A DNA stretch of 64,000 bases. It comes from Nymphaea colorata (lineage: Eukaryota > Streptophyta > Magnoliopsida > Nymphaeales > Nymphaeaceae). This document shows positions 57,361-64,000 of the stretch, in pieces; the first letter of the stretch is position 1; each line of letters begins with the position of its first letter. The position numbers and the translations under genes are program-made. Under the pieces are notes generated by a model. The model worked only from the letters and a program-made list of their open reading frames with translations. It had not been told where the DNA came from and ran no database searches. The DNA lies in the NCBI RefSeq assembly GCF_008831285.2, contig NC_045150.1, forward strand, positions 12,817,868-12,881,867, in the 5' to 3' direction.

Positions 57361-59081
57361 GATCCATCAAAGTACATCTCCCAAATCGGCTCTGGTTCAG
57401 TTGTCAGGATTTGCTCATCTGGAAAATCATCATTTGTTCTAATTTCTTCATATAGAGGAAAATCTGCCAATTGGTCTGCAATGGCTTGCCCCTTGATTGA
57501 TTTTTGTGACACATATTCCAAATCATATTGCATCAGCAAAACCTGCCACTTTGCTATCCTTCCATTCAGAAATGGCTGTTCGAGGATATATTTGAGTGGA
57601 TTAAGTTTGGATAAAATTTTAACTTCACAAGCCAATAGATAATGCCTTAATTTTTGACACATCCACACCAAGGCTAAGCAAGTTTTTTCCATGTGCGAGT
57701 AGTTCTTTTCATACTGCACAAATGTCTTACTGATGTAATAAATGGCATGTTCTATTCGGCATCCTTCTTCATATTGAGCCAGAAATCCACCACAGGCTGA
57801 ATCGTTAACTGTGATGTAAAGGAGTAGAGGTTCCCCTAAAATTGGAGGTTTTAAAATTGGTGGGCAAAGAAGATACTTCTTGATCTTTTCGAATGAGGCT
57901 TGACATTCATGCCCCCATTCAAATTTGACTCCTTTCCGCAGTAAATGGTTGAAGGGTTCGCATCTCATGGCGAGATTAGATATAAACCTTCTGATTGATT
58001 GAATTCTGCCTTGCCAGCTGCGTAGCTCCTTAAGATTTGTTGGGGGTGACATTTCGATGATCGCCTTTGCTTTGGAAGGATCCATCTCGATTCCCTTTTG
58101 GCTGACCATAAATCCCAAAAGCTTACCGGATTCCACACCAAATACACATTTTTGTGGATTCAATCTAAGTTTGTATTGTAAGAGTCTATCAAAAACTTGA
58201 GAGAGAATGTTGATGTGATTCTCCCTTGTTTTTGACTTAATTAGTAGATCATCTACATATGCATCCATGATTTGATGCATTTGGTCATGAAAAATAGCTG
58301 CCATAGCCCTTTGATATGTTGCCCCAGCGTTCTTCAAACCAAATGGCATTACTGTATAGCAGAAGGTACCCCATGGGGTTGTAAATGATGTTTTGGCTTG
58401 ATCTTGAGCTGCCAACTTAATTTGGTTATAACCAGAATATCCATCCATAAAGGAGAACATAGCGTGACCTGCGGTACTGTCTACCAACAAGTCAATGTTT
58501 GGAAGTGGGTAGTCATCCTTTGGTGTAGCCTTATTCAAATCTCTGAAATCGATGCAGAGCCGAATTTTGCCATTTTTCTTTGGGACTACCACAATGTTTG
58601 CTAACCATTCAGGATAGTCGATTGTTCGGATGAACCCTGCCTTTAGTAGGTCTTCCAGGCCTTCCTTAACTTGCCCCTCAAGACGAGGGTTTAGTTTCCT
58701 CAACTTTTGTTTGATTGGCTTGCATTCTGGTTTCAATGGTAGTCGATGCTCGACTAATTTTGTATCAAGTCCTGGCATGTCCTCATAAGTCCACGCAAAG
58801 GCTTCTTGATGCTTTTTGAGGAAATCTATCAACTCTTTTCTTTCTTCTGCTGAGAGACTTGTTCCAATTTGCAAAATCTTTGGACTCTCTTCCGTGCCAA
58901 TGTTAATTTCCTCAATCGGATCATTAATCAGAGGTGACGGTTGATCTTGCTTTCTCATTTGGATGAACTCTGGACATTCGGCCTCTGTGAGTTCTGGATT
59001 TATCTCCTTAAAAGCTTTTGATGTTTGATCCTCAAATGCCATCCTAAAGATTGTAAAGAAGTTAGATGAAATTTGAGACAT
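57123..59081 (-). CDS. gypsy reverse transcriptase and RNase H
   Basis: An open frame of 652 codons; a likelier start or splice acceptor is just before MAFEDQ (59042). It makes cDNA from the element's RNA. Landmarks: PEWLANIVVVPKKNGKIRLCIDFRDLN (about 157-183), FSFMDGYSGYNQI (about 209-221), MPFGLKNAGATYQRAM, the catalytic YVDD at about 275-278, LGFMVS, then an RT-linked RNase H (FEWGHECQASFEKIKKYL to LKYILEQPFLNGRIAKWQ, about 400-530), and from about 570 the start of the second RNase H (WEMYFDGSKS). No stop interrupts RT. The last about 20 residues are out of the family frame because of the deletion near 57190. Confidence 0.92.
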   Translation of the reverse strand: MSQISSNFFTIFRMAFEDQTSKAFKEINPELTEAECPEFIQMRKQDQPSPLINDPIEEINIGTEESPKILQIGTSLSAEERKELIDFLKKHQEAFAWTYEDMPGLDTKLVEHRLPLKPECKPIKQKLRKLNPRLEGQVKEGLEDLLKAGFIRTIDYPEWLANIVVVPKKNGKIRLCIDFRDLNKATPKDDYPLPNIDLLVDSTAGHAMFSFMDGYSGYNQIKLAAQDQAKTSFTTPWGTFCYTVMPFGLKNAGATYQRAMAAIFHDQMHQIMDAYVDDLLIKSKTRENHINILSQVFDRLLQYKLRLNPQKCVFGVESGKLLGFMVSQKGIEMDPSKAKAIIEMSPPTNLKELRSWQGRIQSIRRFISNLAMRCEPFNHLLRKGVKFEWGHECQASFEKIKKYLLCPPILKPPILGEPLLLYITVNDSACGGFLAQYEEGCRIEHAIYYISKTFVQYEKNYSHMEKTCLALVWMCQKLRHYLLACEVKILSKLNPLKYILEQPFLNGRIAKWQVLLMQYDLEYVSQKSIKGQAIADQLADFPLYEEIRTNDDFPDEQILTTEPEPIWEMYFDGSKSTAGAGIGILFITPEREMIPYSLKLNFSCTHNMAEYEALIQGLKMLLKFKVQRVRILEILSWLSVRSMEIGKSKIKN

Positions 59082-59200
59082 TGTATATGGAAGTAATTTG
59101 CATTTGTCATTGTATTTTTGAAGGTATTACAAAATGAAGACACTTGGTCTATTTGAGTACAATGACGACAAAATGACAAAATGATGGCGGATTTGTTGAT
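59082..59200 (-). other. PR-RT junction, possible Ogre-type intron
   Basis: About 120 bases with stops separate the protease ORF from the RT ORF. In Ogre elements an intron at this place is spliced out to fuse PR with RT (established for that group). Here a good acceptor-like CAATCTTTAG lies just before the GATGGCATTTGAGG start of RT (near 59043). The donor is not clear. Confidence 0.4.
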
Positions 59201-60643
59201 TCAAATTGATGGTGAACATCCGCCTATGGTATTGCTCTTGACGAAAGGTACTGGCTTGAATTCTTCCTCAACATCCACTTTTTCATAGCTTTGGCACCCC
59301 AAGGCTTGAGTGCCTCGTTGTCCTATCAAGGTAACTGGTTCCAAGATTCCATTTTCATGTTTGCCAAGGCCAGTAAATGGCTGGTAGCCATGGCGTATGA
59401 GTAAATCCAATCCTTTCTCATTCTGGCAGAATTTCTTGAACAACGGATGACTTTTGTAACTTGTTTCAAGTTTGGTACCCCTTTTCACCCATACCTGTTT
59501 CTTTGGTTTCTGAATGGCCAACCTGCTAAGACTTTGAGATATTTCTTCTTCTTTGCAGACTCGAATACTGGGTACCTCAATTGTATATGTTGGTACCGGA
59601 ATCATTGGGTGTACAAGCCGACTTTCCCTATCCTCTGCATAGATGGTTATAGAATTCCCGTTGTAAGTCCATTTGACACACTGATGTAGAGTGGAGGGAA
59701 CTGCATTGGTAGCATGGATCCATGGCCTGCCAAGCAACAAGTTGAAGGAGGGTTCTATATCCACCACATGAAATAAAACCCGATGATACGTCTCAGAAAT
59801 ATTCAAATCCAGACATATGCATCCTAGGCATGGTTGTCCTGTCCCGTCATATCCATGGATGAAAATTTTGGATGGAGTATAGTCAGCCTGTCTTATGCCC
59901 AACTCACGAGCTGTTTGTTGTGGACAGATGTTCAGGCTTGCTCCACCATCAATTAAAACGTGGGAGACTCTGGTGCCCCTTGTCTCTATCACTATGTGCA
60001 AGGCGTCATTGTGCGATGCACCTCCAGTTGGTAGATCTTTATCAGAGAATATGATCGGACTATTTTCACATAATTCAAAAGCCCATTCATTCCCCCTGTT
60101 TGGGCTAAACCCTCCCTTCTTGACTTCAGGTAAGGGGTCCAATTCATTGAAAATGGATTCCAATGGTTCAGGGTCGCACACTTGTGACTTCTGATCAATC
60201 TCTGTCAGATGGTCTTGTTTAACCAGTCCGGTTTGTGCATTGATGGATCCTTTATCATGTTTGAAAAGCAATCCAAAGAAATCCAGGGACGCTGTATCCC
60301 TTTTGTTTGTCACCATAATTTGACGACCTGTTGAAAATCTGACCATCGAAACTATTCCTTTGCCATGTTTAGGAAAAGGATTCTTGAGAATGTCCGGCTG
60401 TTCACTGACCTCTTTGATTATTTCTTTGTCAACTGCATCTTGCACAATATTTTTAAGTACAAGGCAGTCTTCTGTATCATGTCCTGGAGCGCGATGAAAT
60501 TTGCAGAATTGCTCTTTGTTTTTCCCCATCATTGGTGGGGGGTTGGAGACTTTTGGGAGAAACAGAGTACCTCTTTCGATTAGCATATGCATGACCTCTT
60601 CATAACTTTGTTGTAATGGGGTAAATTTTCTATCGTACCCCAT
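59201..60643 (-). CDS. gypsy zinc knuckle, protease and G-patch polyprotein segment
   Basis: A 480-codon frame that follows gag in a different frame and overlaps it by 64 bases. Landmarks: a zinc-finger-like FCKFHRAPGHDTEDC (residues about 46-60), the retropepsin motif HVLIDGGASLNICP (about 228-241; catalytic Asp232, DGG variant usual in these elements), LLLGRPWIH (about 302-310) and a G-patch at about 411-452 (DLLIRHGYQPFTGLGKHENG...GQRGTQALG). G-patch domains are RNA-contacting and recur after PR in some retroelements. The upstream gag frame and this frame must be joined by a ribosomal frameshift or were once one frame; the family-like start MGYDRKFTPLQQSYEEV suggests the latter. Confidence 0.88.
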   Translation of the reverse strand: MGYDRKFTPLQQSYEEVMHMLIERGTLFLPKVSNPPPMMGKNKEQFCKFHRAPGHDTEDCLVLKNIVQDAVDKEIIKEVSEQPDILKNPFPKHGKGIVSMVRFSTGRQIMVTNKRDTASLDFFGLLFKHDKGSINAQTGLVKQDHLTEIDQKSQVCDPEPLESIFNELDPLPEVKKGGFSPNRGNEWAFELCENSPIIFSDKDLPTGGASHNDALHIVIETRGTRVSHVLIDGGASLNICPQQTARELGIRQADYTPSKIFIHGYDGTGQPCLGCICLDLNISETYHRVLFHVVDIEPSFNLLLGRPWIHATNAVPSTLHQCVKWTYNGNSITIYAEDRESRLVHPMIPVPTYTIEVPSIRVCKEEEISQSLSRLAIQKPKKQVWVKRGTKLETSYKSHPLFKKFCQNEKGLDLLIRHGYQPFTGLGKHENGILEPVTLIGQRGTQALGCQSYEKVDVEEEFKPVPFVKSNTIGGCSPSI

Positions 60644-61770
60644 CCAGGATGTTTGTTTTTGGTGCCACTACTACTGCCACTAGCTTTGTCCATTACCCCT
60701 TTATTCTTAGGATATTCGGACTTTTCTTTCTTGAAGGCTGCAGCGTTGGCCACGATGTTGGTTGGAGCATTCTGACTTCTGCTATTCTTTTTTGTATCTT
60801 CCCTTACTTTTACCGGGATGACAGCATCAAAAGCTCCATTCTCAATTCCTGCTTCAATGCATTCTGCCCTCTCAGTGAGATCGATGAAAGACTTGATTGG
60901 AGCATTGGAAATGAGGCTCCTTAATGGTTGTGTCAAATTGTTTACGATCAATCCCAGTGCATGGGATTGAGAGATTGGGTCTCTCATCTTGTTGCAAGAA
61001 GACCTCCACCTCTGAATAAAATCTCTCACCTTTTCACCTGGCCTCTGTTTTAGATAGCATAATGTGGTGATCGTTGGTGCAGTTTCAACGTTTTGAATGA
61101 ACCTTTCGATGAAAAGGTTGATTAACATGTCAAAATTTTTCAATTCCACTGGGTTGATGTGTTCCCGATACCATTGTGCTGCAATTCCTTCTAGGCTTCT
61201 AGGGAAACATCGAAAGAGGGCCCTATGATTGTGGCGGAATTTGTAGCATTCAGCAAAGAACATGGCCAAATGTGCCTTTGGGTCTCCATGGCCATCAAAT
61301 TTGATAAATTTCTTGGGCAAGTTTTTTATGTGTTTGTCATTTTCGAAGCTTTCGTAGAAATCTTCGCAAGTGAAATTCCTCTTGTTCTTGCCTTTAAGTT
61401 GTACTGCATTTAACTTTTTTTCAACTTCCTGGATTTTTGTTTTCCAGGATTCTCCCTTCTTCTTTTTCTTGGGAGTTTTCGGTTCTTCCTCACTACTAGA
61501 TTCTGTTGTAGCGTCTTCAGAAGAGTCTGAACTGCTTGATGAGTACTTTCTTGTTTTCTTCCCTTTCTTTTTGGCTTTTTCTGCCTGCGCTTGTTCTTCA
61601 TTGAACATGATCATGTATTTCCGAAATCTTCTGTATTCCTCAAATTCTGGGTCATTTATTTCCAGCTTGGGAGGTGTTTCTGAGGAGGATTCTTCTCCCC
61701 TGTCTCCTATAAAAGGTTGATCAAGCTCCATTTCACTCCTTCTCCGGCTTTGGCTTCTGGTTTCAACCAT
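60580..61770 (-). CDS. gypsy gag (capsid) protein
   Basis: Capsid protein that packages element RNA. The open frame reaches 61887, but the start at 61770 (MVETRSQSRRRSEME) is chosen because the 39 residues upstream are hydrophobic and unlike gag; this gives 396 residues. An acidic/Lys-rich N-terminal half with a serine run (SSSSSDSSEDATTESSSEEE) precedes the retrotransposon gag domain (FDGHGDPKAHLAMFFAECYKF...ALFRCFPRSLEGIAAQWYREH...LCYLKQRPGEKVRDFIQRW). The frame ends MKRSCIC inside the sequence that, in the next frame, begins the PR segment. Confidence 0.9.
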   Translation of the reverse strand: MVETRSQSRRRSEMELDQPFIGDRGEESSSETPPKLEINDPEFEEYRRFRKYMIMFNEEQAQAEKAKKKGKKTRKYSSSSSDSSEDATTESSSEEEPKTPKKKKKGESWKTKIQEVEKKLNAVQLKGKNKRNFTCEDFYESFENDKHIKNLPKKFIKFDGHGDPKAHLAMFFAECYKFRHNHRALFRCFPRSLEGIAAQWYREHINPVELKNFDMLINLFIERFIQNVETAPTITTLCYLKQRPGEKVRDFIQRWRSSCNKMRDPISQSHALGLIVNNLTQPLRSLISNAPIKSFIDLTERAECIEAGIENGAFDAVIPVKVREDTKKNSRSQNAPTNIVANAAAFKKEKSEYPKNKGVMDKASGSSSGTKNKHPGWGTIENLPHYNKVMKRSCIC

Positions 61771-61953
61771 AAAGCGGATGTTCACCTTGCAAGAAGAAAA
61801 ATTGAAAATGTTAGGATGTGAATTGATGAGAGGTGACAAATTTTGATTACATATTAAAAGAAAGATGAGAATGACAAAACTTGACAAAGTTTAACATAAC
61901 TTGACAAAACTTGACAAATTTTGGCTTAATGACAATGAATTAGACATGACAAT

Positions 61954-63165
61954 CTAGGACAGAAGGATAGATGGGCGAACTTCATCCCACCATTTTACAT
62001 ATTCGGGACCCATTCCTGGACCAAGGACAAGATACAAGTGAGCAAATGATTCCCAACGTTGCTGGGCATAGGTGTATATCCCGGACCACTCTTCAGTGTC
62101 TAGTTCACACTCCACAATGGCTCCTTCCGACTCAATTGGATATGCCTTCCTCTGACGCAGTGAGAATTGCCTGAGGCAACGCTCCGGATGATATTCAATT
62201 ATGAAAAACGGTCCCAATAGAAGACTTCCTCTGACTGGGTTGTAAGTGTATCTTGACTTGATGACCTCTCGATCAAAGAAGTCCCAAATGATGGTGGAGT
62301 CATCAACTTCCTCCATCTTTCTGCGGTAGTGCTCCATACTAGATAACTGACCGTCTGTGTTTTGAAAATGACATGATTGTGGCCCCACATGTTTGTAGAA
62401 CCATGCTTGCAGTGCAAAGACACATCCTTCTATCGAGTCTGCATCTCCAATTGAAAATTTGGCCAACCCTCTGTAAAGGAATGCCAAGGCTGCCATTGCT
62501 ATGGAAATGTGACGGACTTGGACATGCCCCCATTTTCTGAAGAGGCGAGCTATGCGGAAATCCATTACGTGTTCTTCATTATTGAAGAAGATAAGACCCA
62601 CGGTACAAGTCACTATGGAGTTTTTGTACTTGTCTGCAACAGTTCTAGATAGTGACGCAGGGTTGACAAATTGGGAGTATGTTTCACCAAGCTCTTGTAG
62701 TTGAAGATATTGATGTCCATCTTTCTCTAGAAAATGCCAACTCCTTTTCCCTGTGAGTTTACGAATCACTTCTAGAGTTTTGACTTGACCTTGGTTTACA
62801 AGGAACTGGTCTTCAATTGGACCTCTTGGGTCACCTTTTGGTTCTGGCAAACCCATAATGTTGGAGAACTCATCAAGAGTGATTGTCATTTCACCCCATG
62901 GAAACCAGAATGTGTTGGTCCTTGGGTTCCATCTTTCAGCAATTGCATGGATTAGATTGCCATTGATAGGCTGTATGGCAAGACTGACTGCTTCTTCAAG
63001 ACCGCAATCCTCTAAGTGATCCGGGAACATACACCGAAAAGTTGGGTACCATGAAAGATACCACTGAGGTAGGTAGACTCCACTTGGGATGATGCGAAGT
63101 CCGGATCGGCCTTGACATGACCCGAATAGGATGTGGTCATATGGGAAGATACTTTCTGAGTCCAT
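61954..63165 (-). CDS. Extra ORF1 upstream of gag with plant mobile domain (PMD)
   Basis: An intact 403-codon frame between leader and gag, same orientation. The sequence matches the plant mobile domain (aminotransferase-like PMD, found in MAIN/MAIL-type plant proteins and in transposons): residues about 63-95 read LIHAIAERWNPRTNTFWFPWGEMTITLDEFSNIMGLP when taken in pieces, the strongest hallmark (RWNPRTNTFWFPWGEMT). Other conserved-looking stretches are GLRIIPSGVYLPQWYLSW (about 22-39), AMAALAFLYRGLA (about 223-235) and YAQQRWESFAHLYLV (about 371-385). Function is unknown. In Ogre elements an ORF1 of unknown role sits at this position. It is preserved although the integrase is dead, so the insertion may be young or the ORF protected. 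Confidence 0.85.
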   Translation of the reverse strand: MDSESIFPYDHILFGSCQGRSGLRIIPSGVYLPQWYLSWYPTFRCMFPDHLEDCGLEEAVSLAIQPINGNLIHAIAERWNPRTNTFWFPWGEMTITLDEFSNIMGLPEPKGDPRGPIEDQFLVNQGQVKTLEVIRKLTGKRSWHFLEKDGHQYLQLQELGETYSQFVNPASLSRTVADKYKNSIVTCTVGLIFFNNEEHVMDFRIARLFRKWGHVQVRHISIAMAALAFLYRGLAKFSIGDADSIEGCVFALQAWFYKHVGPQSCHFQNTDGQLSSMEHYRRKMEEVDDSTIIWDFFDREVIKSRYTYNPVRGSLLLGPFFIIEYHPERCLRQFSLRQRKAYPIESEGAIVECELDTEEWSGIYTYAQQRWESFAHLYLVLGPGMGPEYVKWWDEVRPSILLS

Positions 63166-63910
63166 CTAGACAAGAGAAGGTATTAGACTTTGACATGAAT
63201 TGACCCAATAGAGACTCGAGAAGAGTTTTGACATTGGGTTTGGACATGGACTTAGGGGCAAAGTAAAACATCACATGCGTCCAAACAAGCAGTTAATGAA
63301 AAATTGATAATGCAATTCCTAGGACTCTTGCCTATATGCATTATTTTGAAAATTGGTCTTGGAACCTATGAAAAATAAATGGGTAAATGATTCTAATTTA
63401 TAGTACTAGCATTGACTCCTCCAAGGGTTTTCTAGATTTGGGCTCTCCATTTCTCCTTGTTCACCCATCGATATACCGGGACTATTGTCCGTTTCGGTAC
63501 TAATGGGGGGACTTCTCAGTCCAATTGGGTGGTCCAGTTGTAAGGCTATATCTTGGACTAATGTCCTAGAAATAGCCCGGCAACATGATGACCGGGATAT
63601 GATATAGGTAAGGATTTGTTTTTCAAAATTCATGAGAAGATGCAAAATAGATGGCTCTATTGCATACATTCCTAAGAGATAGATTTGAAATTTTGAGAGC
63701 ATACATGGGCTGCATACAATCCTTAAATTGAGGAGGGGTAGGATAAATTGAAATGAATGAGGTTCATGAAATCTCCTCAATGTACACTACATGATGTCGG
63801 TATGCATTTTTGTGAGTTTAATTTTTTTTTTTTTTTGTGCAATTGATGTCCGACATTGGTGAAAATAACTCATATATGATCCAAATAAGTCTTTAGACAA
63901 ACAATGACGG
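63166..63910 (-). other. gypsy 5' leader
   Basis: Untranslated leader between the primer-binding site and ORF1. It contains one unconvincing frame (63406-63780) and a T-run near 63823. Confidence 0.6.
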
Positions 63911-63928
63911 GTCCCACCGGGTGTGCCA
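63911..63928 (-). promoter_or_regulatory. Primer-binding site of the gypsy element
   Basis: On the minus strand TGGCACACCCGGTGGGAC follows the LTR end by two bases. It starts with TGG, the complement of a tRNA 3' CCA, and resembles sites of Tat-group elements as I recall them. The primer tRNA is not assigned. Confidence 0.65.
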
Positions 63929-63930
63929 TC

Positions 63931-64000
63931 TGTTCGCACCCCACTCCCTTTTCAAGAAGGTCGAAATGCGAGTCAGCAAAATTCTTTTAAAATTGGGGTT
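63931..64000 (-). repeat. End of the gypsy 5' LTR, partial
   Basis: On the minus strand the sequence ends GGGAGTGGGGTGCGAACA, the expected ...CA terminus, directly before the primer-binding site. Only the last 70 bases of the LTR are in the window. Confidence 0.6.

Larger units (their letters stand above)
55649..64000 (-). mobile_element. Ty3/gypsy retrotransposon of the Tat/Ogre type with an extra 5' ORF
   Basis: A minus-strand element at least 8.3 kb long. In order: the end of a 5' LTR (from 63931 outwards), a primer-binding site, a leader, an extra ORF1 with a plant mobile domain, gag, protease plus G-patch, RT plus RNase H, a second RNase H, and an integrase ending KKFYT-stop near 55649. 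An extra ORF before gag, a PR/RT break and two RNase H domains are known features of the Tat/Ogre group. ORF1, gag, PR and RT are open; the second RNase H and integrase are frameshifted, so this copy cannot be autonomous as read. The 3' LTR is not seen (assembly gap). Confidence 0.9.

Noticed and set aside
63406-63780. 124-codon minus frame in the gypsy leader
   Set aside because: No similarity to retroelement domains and poor composition; treated as leader.

Overview
This is nuclear DNA of a flowering plant. The evidence is AT-rich spacers, GT-AG introns in recognisable plant gene families (serine carboxypeptidase-like, CCCH zinc finger, pectinesterase), many (TA)n, (TG)n and (GA)n microsatellites, MITE-like elements, and plant-type Ty1/copia, Ty3/gypsy (Tat/Ogre-like) and LINE retrotransposons. 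A decayed TIR-type resistance gene argues for a eudicot, magnoliid or early-diverging angiosperm and against a grass; the species cannot be fixed from sequence alone. A run of 100 N at 55527-55626 marks an assembly gap.

The gene-bearing part is 1-32 kb and everything solid there is on the minus strand. (i) 224-3533: the first five exons of a serine carboxypeptidase-like gene whose 3' part leaves the window at position 1. (ii) 6267 to about 9993: a three-exon gene for a protein with three CCCH zinc fingers, with a MITE-like insert in its first intron. (iii) 29484-32161: a complete two-exon pectinesterase with an N-terminal inhibitor domain and an unusual active-site Gln-to-Pro change. Between 17 and 25.6 kb are a few exon-like stretches of a possible unknown minus-strand gene, at low confidence.

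The rest is dominated by mobile DNA and repeats. A degenerate Ty1/copia element (about 10.87-16.84 kb, minus) is cut inside its integrase by a hAT-like non-autonomous element with target-site duplications, which itself holds a second nested element. A third relative lies at 22076-23491 with clean 8-bp duplications. A tandem array with a unit of about 710 bp covers 36.8-38.7 kb. A long, nearly perfect inverted repeat (about 275-bp arms, about 40-bp loop) lies at 42395-42990. A broken TIR-domain gene lies at 44.70-45.20 kb. A 46.4-49.3 kb block looks like a large LTR or leader with internal short tandem repeats. A degenerate LINE (51.05-54.97 kb, plus) is followed, beyond the gap, by a large Ty3/gypsy element (55.65 kb to the window end, minus).

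The gypsy element is the most interesting structure. Upstream of gag it carries an intact 403-codon ORF with a plant mobile domain (PMD). It also has a G-patch domain after the protease, a PR-RT break where Ogre elements have an intron, and two RNase H domains. ORF1, gag, PR and RT are open, but the second RNase H and the integrase are broken by frameshifts.
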